64,000 nucleotides of DNA from Enterovibrio sp045679545 (GTDB taxonomy: Bacteria > Pseudomonadota > Gammaproteobacteria > Enterobacterales > Vibrionaceae), in NCBI RefSeq assembly GCF_045679545.1, contig NZ_CP166195.1, positions 806,001-870,000 on the forward strand, read 5' to 3'. The stretch's first letter is position 1; every line of letters starts with the position of its first letter. Below are positions 1 through 6,986 of this stretch, piece after piece. The position numbers were made by a program, and so were the translations under genes. The notes below the pieces were generated by a model, which saw nothing but the letters and a program-made list of their open reading frames with translations, was not told the origin of the DNA and made no database searches.

Positions 1-151
1 TGACGGTTAAATGGTTGATTTTCAAATCAGCAGCAACAGTTCGAACCGAAGGCAAAGCCTGACCTTCTTGCCAGATACCCTGTAAGATTTGTTGGGTGAT
101 TTGATCAGCAAACTGGCGAAAAATAGGTTGGTTATCGTGCCAATGAGCCAT
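1..151 (-). CDS. GntR-family transcriptional regulator, N-terminal part (runs off the left edge)
   Basis: The first 50 residues are visible. They have the winged-helix look of GntR/YhcF-type regulators: FRQFADQITQQILQG, then LPSVRTVAADLKINHLTV, where the recognition helix begins. The start is the ATG at 151-149, preceded by a clear AAGGA ribosome site. This short-subtype family is usually autoregulatory and sits next to ABC transporter genes, but those would lie outside the window. An imperfectly spaced inverted repeat just upstream (175-192) may be its operator. The effector is unknown because the C-terminal part is missing. Confidence 0.75.
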   Translation of the reverse strand, partial: MAHWHDNQPIFRQFADQITQQILQGIWQEGQALPSVRTVAADLKINHLTV

Positions 152-174
152 GGTAATCCTTTGGCTGAGATGGT

Positions 175-192
175 GTTATATCTATGTATAAC
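175..192. promoter_or_regulatory. Inverted repeat upstream of the GntR-type gene, possible operator
   Basis: GTTATA and TATAAC form 6-bp arms around a 6-bp spacer, 24 bp upstream of the regulator start codon. GntR proteins bind short palindromes in their own promoters, so this is a reasonable operator candidate. That role is inference. The rest of 193-447 holds no convincing gene; there is only a short ATTCC/GGAAT hairpin near 374-386. Confidence 0.35.
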
Positions 193-447
193 AGCTATTG
201 AAGGTGATGGGAAGGGAAGTGGCAGTAGTAGCGGTGAATGGGGTGGATGATAGCTGCCCTAATTCATTTGTATAGTTGTGGGTGTAAGGGTGTCTGCTAT
301 CTGTCAGTCTAAGTAGATTTAGAACGGTATCTGCACGGATGAGCGCTAACCCAATCTAAAATTGGTCATTATTCCGAAGGAATGAAAAGGCATGAGGCCG
401 ATTTTTCGACTTTTTTAAGAGTGACTGTCCCAGTTATTTCCGTTGAT

Positions 448-696
448 TTATCCCATCGAACGTATATTTTTCACAATTTCAAACTCTTTGTTTGTCAAAT
501 AGCCATGAGCTTCAATACCAACTAAAGCATGCTTGAGTTTGTCCCAGTAGATAAATATTTCTTCTTGCGATTTTGCTTGAGATATTTTTTCAATTGCTCC
601 TATGTAAACTTTAACACCCTGTTGCGTATTCCTATCATTGGCCAGTTTTAACAGAATGGTTATATTGGTTAGCAATTCATTTTTGTCTATCATCAC
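448..696 (-). CDS. Small protein, probable orphan immunity protein for the displaced Rhs toxin tip
   Basis: An 82-residue, mostly helical, Lys/Glu-rich protein with no signal peptide or membrane segment. It starts at a GTG (or the adjacent ATG) that overlaps the stop codon of the toxin-tip fragment upstream, the coupling typical of toxin-immunity pairs. By eye its first half resembles the immunity candidate at 1112-1426: both have a leucine-rich helix, then KLAND or ILANEND, then an Ile-rich helix. The two may therefore be paralogous immunity proteins for related toxins. The function is inferred from position and size. No named immunity family was recognised. Confidence 0.5.
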   Translation of the reverse strand: MMIDKNELLTNITILLKLANDRNTQQGVKVYIGAIEKISQAKSQEEIFIYWDKLKHALVGIEAHGYLTNKEFEIVKNIRSMG

Positions 697-1097
697 TTAA
701 AACTCTCTGACAATTTATCAGTTCTTACTACAGTCGACTTAGGTAAGTTTTTAACATCAATAAGGCCTTGATAGCCACCTCCAAGACGTACTTCTCCAGT
801 GAAGTCGCCGATTTGTTTTTTTGCGGTGCCTTCGCTAACCCAAGTTCCTTTCTGGGGTTTAAAGGTCGTGACGCGATCTATTTCAATACCCCACTCATCC
901 AATATAGCTAGGTCGTTTCGAAGTTCTGTTTCGGTCGAATACTTCTTTTTAGTTACATAATTATGGGTTTTCCCTAAGCGATTGTTTTTACCATGATACT
1001 TATAGAGCATCTCGTCGCCAGAAGCCTGTCGATTTATGGCGACATCATCGGTAAAGTTACCTACATGATTATATAAGTTGCCTGTCCCGCTAAATTT
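693..1097 (-). pseudogene. Displaced (orphan) Rhs C-terminal toxin tip, no Rhs core
   Basis: A frame open from just after a TAA at 1100-1098 to the TGA at 695-693, about 134 residues. The last 105 follow the first ATG (1010). The earlier 29 in-frame residues (including GTGNLYNHVG) have no start codon, so the coding frame is cut off at its 5' end rather than beginning normally. The C-terminal pattern is G-x-W-V-S-E-G, then Q, then LGGGYQ, then a short beta strand and NLPKSTVV. This resembles the end of the intact Rhs toxin next door (VYEGPVGYQG then FGGQDKIQ). This is the arrangement of an orphan CT/immunity module left after tip replacement in an rhs locus. It has no detectable ribosome site of its own. 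ATG-initiated expression cannot be excluded. Confidence 0.6.
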
Positions 1098-1111
1098 TTA
1101 TTAAAAAGTAC

Positions 1112-1426
1112 TTAGCTTACTAGGGACCATATGTCTGACCTTAGTACGTCTAACTTTTCATTCTCTTTTTTTCTCTCTTTAAATTCATCGCGCCAAATAT
1201 AAAAGTCTGCGAAGCTGCCATTTCCTGACACCATTGACTTATAGGTTTCACTTACGTAATCGAGAGTTTCTTCGAAATCCTTTTTTTCAGACTTATCTAT
1301 CTGAGACAAGGCCGCAATGATGAGGTCAATACCCCGTATCCAGTTGGAATCATTTTCGTTTGCTAGAATTTTCCTGAGCTCAACGAAGAGCTTCAACAAC
1401 TCTTCGGATTTATCTTTGGTGTTCAC
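1112..1426 (-). CDS. Probable immunity protein for the Rhs toxin
   Basis: A 104-residue soluble, charged, helical protein with no signal peptide. Its GTG start shares one base with the TAG stop of the Rhs gene (TAGTG), so it is translationally coupled to it. Every active Rhs toxin needs a cognate immunity protein encoded directly downstream, and this is the only gene in that position. A soluble cytoplasmic immunity protein fits a toxin that acts in the cytoplasm. I do not recognise its family. The resemblance to the orphan immunity protein at 448-696 is described there. Confidence 0.65.
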   Translation of the reverse strand: MNTKDKSEELLKLFVELRKILANENDSNWIRGIDLIIAALSQIDKSEKKDFEETLDYVSETYKSMVSGNGSFADFYIWRDEFKERKKENEKLDVLRSDIWSLVS

Positions 1427-4400
1427 TACTTCTTTCCTCCAATAGGAGTTTCACTTAACACCTCAACGCCGTCAATATTCCACGGAGCGTTAACATAGAG
1501 TTGGATCTTATCTTGTCCGCCAAAGTATATGTCACCTTGATATCCCACAGGACCTTCGTACACCTTAGAACCTTTGGGTATTTTTATTTTGTATACTGAT
1601 TCGACGGGAGATTCTCCAGTAATCTTACCATTGGAATCTTTCCATTGTGCTTTTACTGCCAAATCCATGCGTACTTGAACCTCTGATATTGATGGCTCTC
1701 TTGTGAACCATTGACCGAGAGAGTTTTTTCCACCACCTGCTTTTCCTGCTCTATGTAAAACTAGGTCTTCTTGTAACGTAATTACATTGTATTTGCCCCC
1801 AGCAAAGTTTGATGCTGGATTATTTGGGAGGTCAGCAAGCGGCCCTGGGCTTTCGACCATGTTGTGCGAATAACTCTGCTCACTGCCAGAAACGTCGCAA
1901 CAAGCCCCACCAGCCTCAACAACCGCCAACCCCAACGGATCTACCCACCCAGTAGGATTCGGCACATACTGATAGTTGTTTAAACCACCTGCAAGCCCTA
2001 TAGGGTCAGCTGTCACAAATCGCCCTGTGTTCGGGCTGTAGTAACGGTGTCGGTTGTAGTGAAGCCCGGTTTCTTCATCAAAATATTGCCCTTGAAAACG
2101 CAGTGGGCTGACGATTTCTTCAACGTGCTTCCTGAGCACATTGCCGTAAGCGCGGTATTGAACTGACCAGACGGATTTACCGTGTAAATCGGTGATGTCT
2201 GTTGGTGTGCCGATTTGGTCGAGGTGGTAGTGGTAAACCTCGTAATCTGTGCCTTCACCGGACAGCATAACCATCGGCTTGAACGTGCCAGGCTCGTATA
2301 TGTATGTCTGGTAGTGCTCGCTGCTGGTCTCGGCTATTAAGGTGTCGCCTTGCCAAACAAACTCAGTGGCTTTCTCTGTTCCTAGTTTGTCGGTGACGTT
2401 CTTTTCAATACGTCGCCCAAATGCGTCATATTTGTAAGTTGCGAATGTGCCATCTGGGAGCGTGGCTTTGATCAATCGGTGTTGGCAGTCGTATTCGTAA
2501 CGAGTGATTAAGCGCTGGTCTTTTCCGCGTTTTTCAGTGATGAGTCGGCCAAATTCGTCGTACTCATAGTGGCGGTCACCATGAAACTTGAGTTGGTTGC
2601 CTTCAACGTCGAACGGCTTTCGTCCTGCCTCTGCGCCGATCACCTGATCGAGCAAGTTACCTGCCGGGTCGTGGGCGAAGGATTCCTCAACCACACCACG
2701 GGTTTTCTTTAATCGAGAAAGGGGATCATAATCGTAGAAAACAGTACCGAAGCGGCTGTCAGCCATTTCTGTCAAATTGCCGTCTGCACCATATTGGTAT
2801 TGGCGAGACTGTGTTTGGCGACCATTTTGATGCTGCGTGTGTGCGGTTAACCGCCCTTGCTCGTCGTGTTGGAAACGGCTGAGAATATCGCCTTGTTTAC
2901 GGGCGGTTTCGAGGCCGTTTTGATAGTGGTGGCGAGTGAGTTGCTCATCGTTGAGTAAAACGCGATTTAATATGCCGCCTGCTGAACGCTCATAGCTTAG
3001 CTTGTTCGCATCAGGGAGTTGCCAGTGAGTGAGGTTGCCCACACTGTCGTATTCGAAGAAACTAGACGCCCAGTGTTGATGCTCTTCGGTCAAACGCCCT
3101 AACAGATCGTAACGCCATGCTAGCGGTGTTTCACCGTCATCAACGCCAATCAACTGCCCAAATTGATCATAGCGGTAGGCGACTTCATTGCCATCTGGCA
3201 GTGTTTTCTTGGTCAACCTGCCCATCGCATCGCGTTCGAAAATGGTTTCGAGCTGTGTGCCTTCTGTGCCCGTTTCGGTTTTCTTTAGCAGCTTGCTGTT
3301 GAGATCGTATTGGTAGTCGAAACGTCGTCCATCAAAGGTGACTTCGCTGCGAACCAAGCCATTGGCGAAGTAATCAATTTTATAGGTTTCATCGCGCTCA
3401 TTGATAATGGCAGTGACGAAGTTTTTGGCGTTCTCATACTGGTAGCGAAGCGTTGAGCCGTCGGGTTGGATAACTCGGCTGACAAGATCAGTATTGGGGT
3501 GATACTCGTACTGCGTCGCTAGCCCATTTTCATCTACGACACGGGTTGCTTTGCCATAGCCGTTGTAATCGAAATGCTTGGATTGCCCCGATGGAAGTAT
3601 GACCTTGCGGAGCCTGTCGGCATCGTCCCATTCATATTGTGTGACAGCACCTATCGCCGATTTTTCAACGATGATTCGCCCGAATATGTCATAGCGATAA
3701 GAGGCTTTTGCGCCATCAGGGTAGGTTTCGCCGATCAGCATACCTAGACGGTTCCACGCTAGCGCGTGTTTGCTGCCGTCAGGGTAGGTAATGTCAGAAA
3801 GCTGGCCTTGCCCGTTGTAACGGTAGAAGGTGTCTTGCCCTAATGGGTCGCGCTTTTCAGTGATATCCCCATTGGCGTTGTATTTATATCGCCAGTTGCG
3901 CTTGCCTTGAATGACTCGGCGCAGATTGCCGCGCCAATATTGGTATTCAATGACTTCACCATCGGGAAGGACAGTGAGCACACGTTGTTGGAACTCGTTG
4001 TAGACATGACGGGTTTCGTTACCCAGTGGATCGATAGAGAGAACTAAATCACCGTTATCGTTGAATTCGTTTTTAGTGACCGCCCCGTCAGGATCGGTCT
4101 GTTCGATGAGTTTGGCATTCTCATCATGCTGGTAGGCCGCAGTGCTTCCGTCTGAATAGGTGATTTCGACGGCATTGGTGGAATTATTCCACTCGAATTT
4201 CGTGTCGTATCCCGTGTTGCTCCAGTGGTGAACACAGCGAACTTCTTTTCCTTCACCTTCCCACTGCCAGCCGAATTCAACGCCCCCTGCCATTTTTCGC
4301 AGTGAAATGACGTTGGCGTCATCGTATTGGTAGTGTTCGCCTTCACCTGCGGTGTTGAGGGCGTCAACCAGTTGTCCATTCTCGTTGTAGTGATAGGTGA

Positions 4401-5274
4401 AGCTGGTGCGCTCTGTTATCCATTCTTTCTTTGAACCGTCTGATTTCAGGGTGCGGAATTCAATGGCCGTGATAAGACCGTTTTGATAAACAAACCAGAG
4501 GGCGATGCCGTACTCATTGATGACAGCTTGAGGGCGCTGGTAGCCATCGTATTCGACAATTAACCGGTTATGGTAATTGTCTGATAGACCCGTCAGTTGG
4601 GCTTTATTCCCTTTGCGGATGAAATGGTGGAATGGCTGACCCGTTTGAGCCAAGACATACTCGTCTTCTTTCTCACCCAAAAATACTGCTGCCCCCGCGA
4701 GGTCATTATAGATTTCAGGGCGTGACGCTGTGGGCTCTGGGAGTTGGGTGCGTTTGCCTTCGGAATCTTTCCAGAACAGTTTTCCCGCTTCGAAAATCAG
4801 GGATTGGCTAAGTGGGTGACTCCAACCAAAACCCAGACCTGAATTAAGTTCGCAACTTGAAGTTTTGTAGGTTCGAGTGAACGTGTAAGGCAACGTGCCA
4901 GGAAGGGTGACATCGCTGAGTTGAAGCGTTTCTTCACCCGTGACCATGGAGACGGGGCAGCCTTCCGAGACATCTTTTCCTGTACCTTGTGTCGCGTCGC
5001 CTTTGTCGGTGGTACTGCTGCTGTTATCGATGTCCCGAGGTTTTTCAGACGTGATATGCGAAGTCTGTGTTGCTGAACGTTTTTCCGAGGTCGCCCCCTC
5101 TAAACTTTTCCCTTCTACACGTTGGGTTGCCTTTGCCCGGGCATTAAGCTTGCCGTTACCATGCTGGGTGACTTTTTTAAGTGTGTCGATGTTGTCGATC
5201 GCATCTACCTTGGTGATATCAACCACTTCTTTGATTTTCTTTACGGCCTGAACGGCACGCTTTTTACTGCTCAT
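1426..5274 (-). CDS. Rhs/YD-repeat polymorphic toxin, T6SS cargo
   Basis: 1282 residues. Residues 1-105 are a polar, Lys/Ser/Thr-rich leader with no PAAR domain. A DUF6531-type segment starts near 106 (CPVSMVTGEETLQLSDV). A long array of Rhs/YD repeats follows (many G-x-x-x-x-x-YDxxGRL units), which in the family folds into a hollow cocoon around the toxin. The hyperconserved core end is intact: RYYSPNTGRFVTADPIGL, then NPTGWVDPLGL ending at residue 1116. The variable toxin is residues 1117-1282. Within it, LHRAG (R1175), GQWFT (1187-1191) and GGQDKIQ (1252-1258) are spaced as in ADP-ribosyltransferase-like toxin folds; that class is inference. The gene directly abuts the 331-residue gene upstream (TAAATG) and overlaps its immunity gene. 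VgrG and DUF4123 upstream make it T6SS cargo. Confidence 0.9.
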   Translation of the reverse strand: MSSKKRAVQAVKKIKEVVDITKVDAIDNIDTLKKVTQHGNGKLNARAKATQRVEGKSLEGATSEKRSATQTSHITSEKPRDIDNSSSTTDKGDATQGTGKDVSEGCPVSMVTGEETLQLSDVTLPGTLPYTFTRTYKTSSCELNSGLGFGWSHPLSQSLIFEAGKLFWKDSEGKRTQLPEPTASRPEIYNDLAGAAVFLGEKEDEYVLAQTGQPFHHFIRKGNKAQLTGLSDNYHNRLIVEYDGYQRPQAVINEYGIALWFVYQNGLITAIEFRTLKSDGSKKEWITERTSFTYHYNENGQLVDALNTAGEGEHYQYDDANVISLRKMAGGVEFGWQWEGEGKEVRCVHHWSNTGYDTKFEWNNSTNAVEITYSDGSTAAYQHDENAKLIEQTDPDGAVTKNEFNDNGDLVLSIDPLGNETRHVYNEFQQRVLTVLPDGEVIEYQYWRGNLRRVIQGKRNWRYKYNANGDITEKRDPLGQDTFYRYNGQGQLSDITYPDGSKHALAWNRLGMLIGETYPDGAKASYRYDIFGRIIVEKSAIGAVTQYEWDDADRLRKVILPSGQSKHFDYNGYGKATRVVDENGLATQYEYHPNTDLVSRVIQPDGSTLRYQYENAKNFVTAIINERDETYKIDYFANGLVRSEVTFDGRRFDYQYDLNSKLLKKTETGTEGTQLETIFERDAMGRLTKKTLPDGNEVAYRYDQFGQLIGVDDGETPLAWRYDLLGRLTEEHQHWASSFFEYDSVGNLTHWQLPDANKLSYERSAGGILNRVLLNDEQLTRHHYQNGLETARKQGDILSRFQHDEQGRLTAHTQHQNGRQTQSRQYQYGADGNLTEMADSRFGTVFYDYDPLSRLKKTRGVVEESFAHDPAGNLLDQVIGAEAGRKPFDVEGNQLKFHGDRHYEYDEFGRLITEKRGKDQRLITRYEYDCQHRLIKATLPDGTFATYKYDAFGRRIEKNVTDKLGTEKATEFVWQGDTLIAETSSEHYQTYIYEPGTFKPMVMLSGEGTDYEVYHYHLDQIGTPTDITDLHGKSVWSVQYRAYGNVLRKHVEEIVSPLRFQGQYFDEETGLHYNRHRYYSPNTGRFVTADPIGLAGGLNNYQYVPNPTGWVDPLGLAVVEAGGACCDVSGSEQSYSHNMVESPGPLADLPNNPASNFAGGKYNVITLQEDLVLHRAGKAGGGKNSLGQWFTREPSISEVQVRMDLAVKAQWKDSNGKITGESPVESVYKIKIPKGSKVYEGPVGYQGDIYFGGQDKIQLYVNAPWNIDGVEVLSETPIGGKK

Positions 5275-6270
5275 TTACGCACCTACCATGGCTGCTGTGC
5301 CAGCAACATCTCTGAGTCGATTGAGATTTCTTAAAACCGCACCACCGGGGATAACGATACTCAAAACCACCTCAACCAAAATCGCGGCAAGAGAAACGGT
5401 AACCAGAGTGAGGATCTGCAGTGGGCTGAGGGTTTTGAACCATGAAATGACGGCATTCAGACACAAGAAACAGCGTGCTTCATCTTTTATCAGTGTCAGC
5501 ATTCGCTCGGCTTCTCCTTTTGCAGAGGCCAGCATTTCCGCAATCAGCTCGGGATTCTCCATATATTTGGAGAGTTTTTTTGCAAGTTCAGTGGGATTAG
5601 CCAGTAGCTTGAATAAATCGGCAATTTCATCCCATGCATCAATGAGCTCATCGAGCATTTTGTCGAAAAATTTGCCAACTTCTTGCCAGACATCGATAGG
5701 GTCTGATAGGTAGAGCTGCCACTCGCTGCGCTGCGTCTTCCATTCTTTATCCAGCCATGCACTGAGTTTGCTAATGGTGGGGTCGTACGAGTCGATCATG
5801 GTTTTGATGTCACTCTCGTTCACCTCTGGATAAAAGGTGATGCGGACGGGCTTACCGCGATACTTTTGGTCCAGCGTCACTTCAGCCGTGCCATCACTAC
5901 CAATGGTGCCGGATACCGCTGGGCCGTCAGGCTCATAAGAATCAATAAATATCCCATCATCGAATTTAACGGGTTGTACCTTAAATGGCGTGCCTGTGAT
6001 AGGCACAAAGGCTTCGGCTTCAAAGCAATGAACCAGAGTTATCTTTCCATCCAATGGACAAGTGATGATATCGGCTTCTATCTCGGAATCATCAGTATCA
6101 GCCGATTGCTCATTTTCATTTACAAAGACTTTCTGCTCCATCTCTAGCGCCCAGCCATAAAACCAGTTCTCTGAATGCTTTCGGTACTCGTCGATAGAGG
6201 TTTCAAAATCACTTTTGATGGTGCTGAACATTTTATCGACATCACCCATTGTCATGGTGGTATTGCTCAT
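5275..6270 (-). CDS. Unknown 331-residue protein between the DUF4123 adaptor and Rhs, with one C-terminal membrane segment
   Basis: I do not recognise the family. Residues 1-60 are helical and acidic. About 65-155 look like a small beta-sandwich (ITCPLDGKITLVHCFEAEAF, then VSGTIGSDGTAEVTL). About 160-265 are amphipathic helices rich in Glu/Lys/Asp. Residues 283-309 form one long hydrophobic segment (LTLVTVSLAAILVEVVLSIV) followed by PGG and a basic tail. Its start overlaps the DUF4123 stop by 4 bases and its stop abuts the Rhs ATG, so all three are coupled. Many Rhs effectors carry an N-terminal region with membrane segments on the same chain. Here the Rhs leader lacks both that and PAAR, so this gene may supply the missing N-terminal delivery or translocation part as a separate protein. 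That is inference. Confidence 0.55.
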   Translation of the reverse strand: MSNTTMTMGDVDKMFSTIKSDFETSIDEYRKHSENWFYGWALEMEQKVFVNENEQSADTDDSEIEADIITCPLDGKITLVHCFEAEAFVPITGTPFKVQPVKFDDGIFIDSYEPDGPAVSGTIGSDGTAEVTLDQKYRGKPVRITFYPEVNESDIKTMIDSYDPTISKLSAWLDKEWKTQRSEWQLYLSDPIDVWQEVGKFFDKMLDELIDAWDEIADLFKLLANPTELAKKLSKYMENPELIAEMLASAKGEAERMLTLIKDEARCFLCLNAVISWFKTLSPLQILTLVTVSLAAILVEVVLSIVIPGGAVLRNLNRLRDVAGTAAMVGA

Positions 6271-6986
6271 CGATACACCTCTTTTTCCAAGGACGTTTTT
6301 AATAACTGATTAAGCGATCCATGCTCTTCTTTATGACGAGTAACGAGACGAGTGATCTTGGCTTGCAGTGTGCTTTCGGGGTAATAGAAATAAAGATCGG
6401 CGTGATTTTCACGAAGCCATTTAACGCTGTTGGTGATACGTGTGGTTTTGTCTGTGTCAGTGATTTTTTGAACTACATTTTTTGGCACGTTCCACCAAGG
6501 GAAAGGCTTCTCATCGGCATGTTTTATTGGCGTAACATTGAGGATTTCTTTTCCTTTCGCCTGCCATGTTTGGCAGGGTCCCATCACCTGAGCCCGCTGC
6601 TCGTCATCGCAAAATTCCGCAACAGTGAGGCTGAACCTAGGATCGTAGAAACGAAAAAACGAATGAGAACCTGATGGCATCCACACTTGTGTGAGGCTTC
6701 GAAAATGCGCAAGCGCGTCTGCCATTGTTGAGTCTGAACTCACGAGAATGCCCCAGTCTTCAGGGGCTTGCTGCGCTTCCCATTCGGTAAATGCGCTGAG
6801 GTGGGTGACATCCGCAATGAAAGGCATGACTTCAAGCCATTCTGCGTAAGGTGTGCCGCTCCAAAGCGGTTTTGCATCGTTTCCACCCAACCGATAGAAA
6901 TGCTTGATGGCATTCTCTTCTGTTGTGCCATTGAAAATGGCGAAACGATTGATGCTCTGTGGTGTTGCCATGTTTAGATCGCGCAT
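6267..6986 (-). CDS. DUF4123 T6SS adaptor/chaperone for Rhs loading (Tap/TEC family)
   Basis: 239 residues of DUF4123 type. N-terminal strand pattern FAIFNGTTEENAIKHFYRL, then EDWGILVSSDSTMADALAHF and the diagnostic SFFRFYDPR block, followed by a charged helical C-terminal half. In T6SS this family (Tap-1/TEC, VasW) binds a cognate effector and loads it on the VgrG tip without being secreted. The chosen ATG (6986) overlaps the vgrG end by 13 bases and has an AAGGA site 6 bases upstream; a second ATG five codons later is less well served. The gene lies between vgrG and the cargo, as expected for a cargo-specific adaptor. Confidence 0.85.
   Translation of the reverse strand: MRDLNMATPQSINRFAIFNGTTEENAIKHFYRLGGNDAKPLWSGTPYAEWLEVMPFIADVTHLSAFTEWEAQQAPEDWGILVSSDSTMADALAHFRSLTQVWMPSGSHSFFRFYDPRFSLTVAEFCDDEQRAQVMGPCQTWQAKGKEILNVTPIKHADEKPFPWWNVPKNVVQKITDTDKTTRITNSVKWLRENHADLYFYYPESTLQAKITRLVTRHKEEHGSLNQLLKTSLEKEVYR

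Noticed and set aside
693..5274. CRISPR or tandem repeat array in the Rhs gene
   Set aside because: The regularity is the degenerate YD repeat of the protein; DNA repeats are not exact or evenly spaced.
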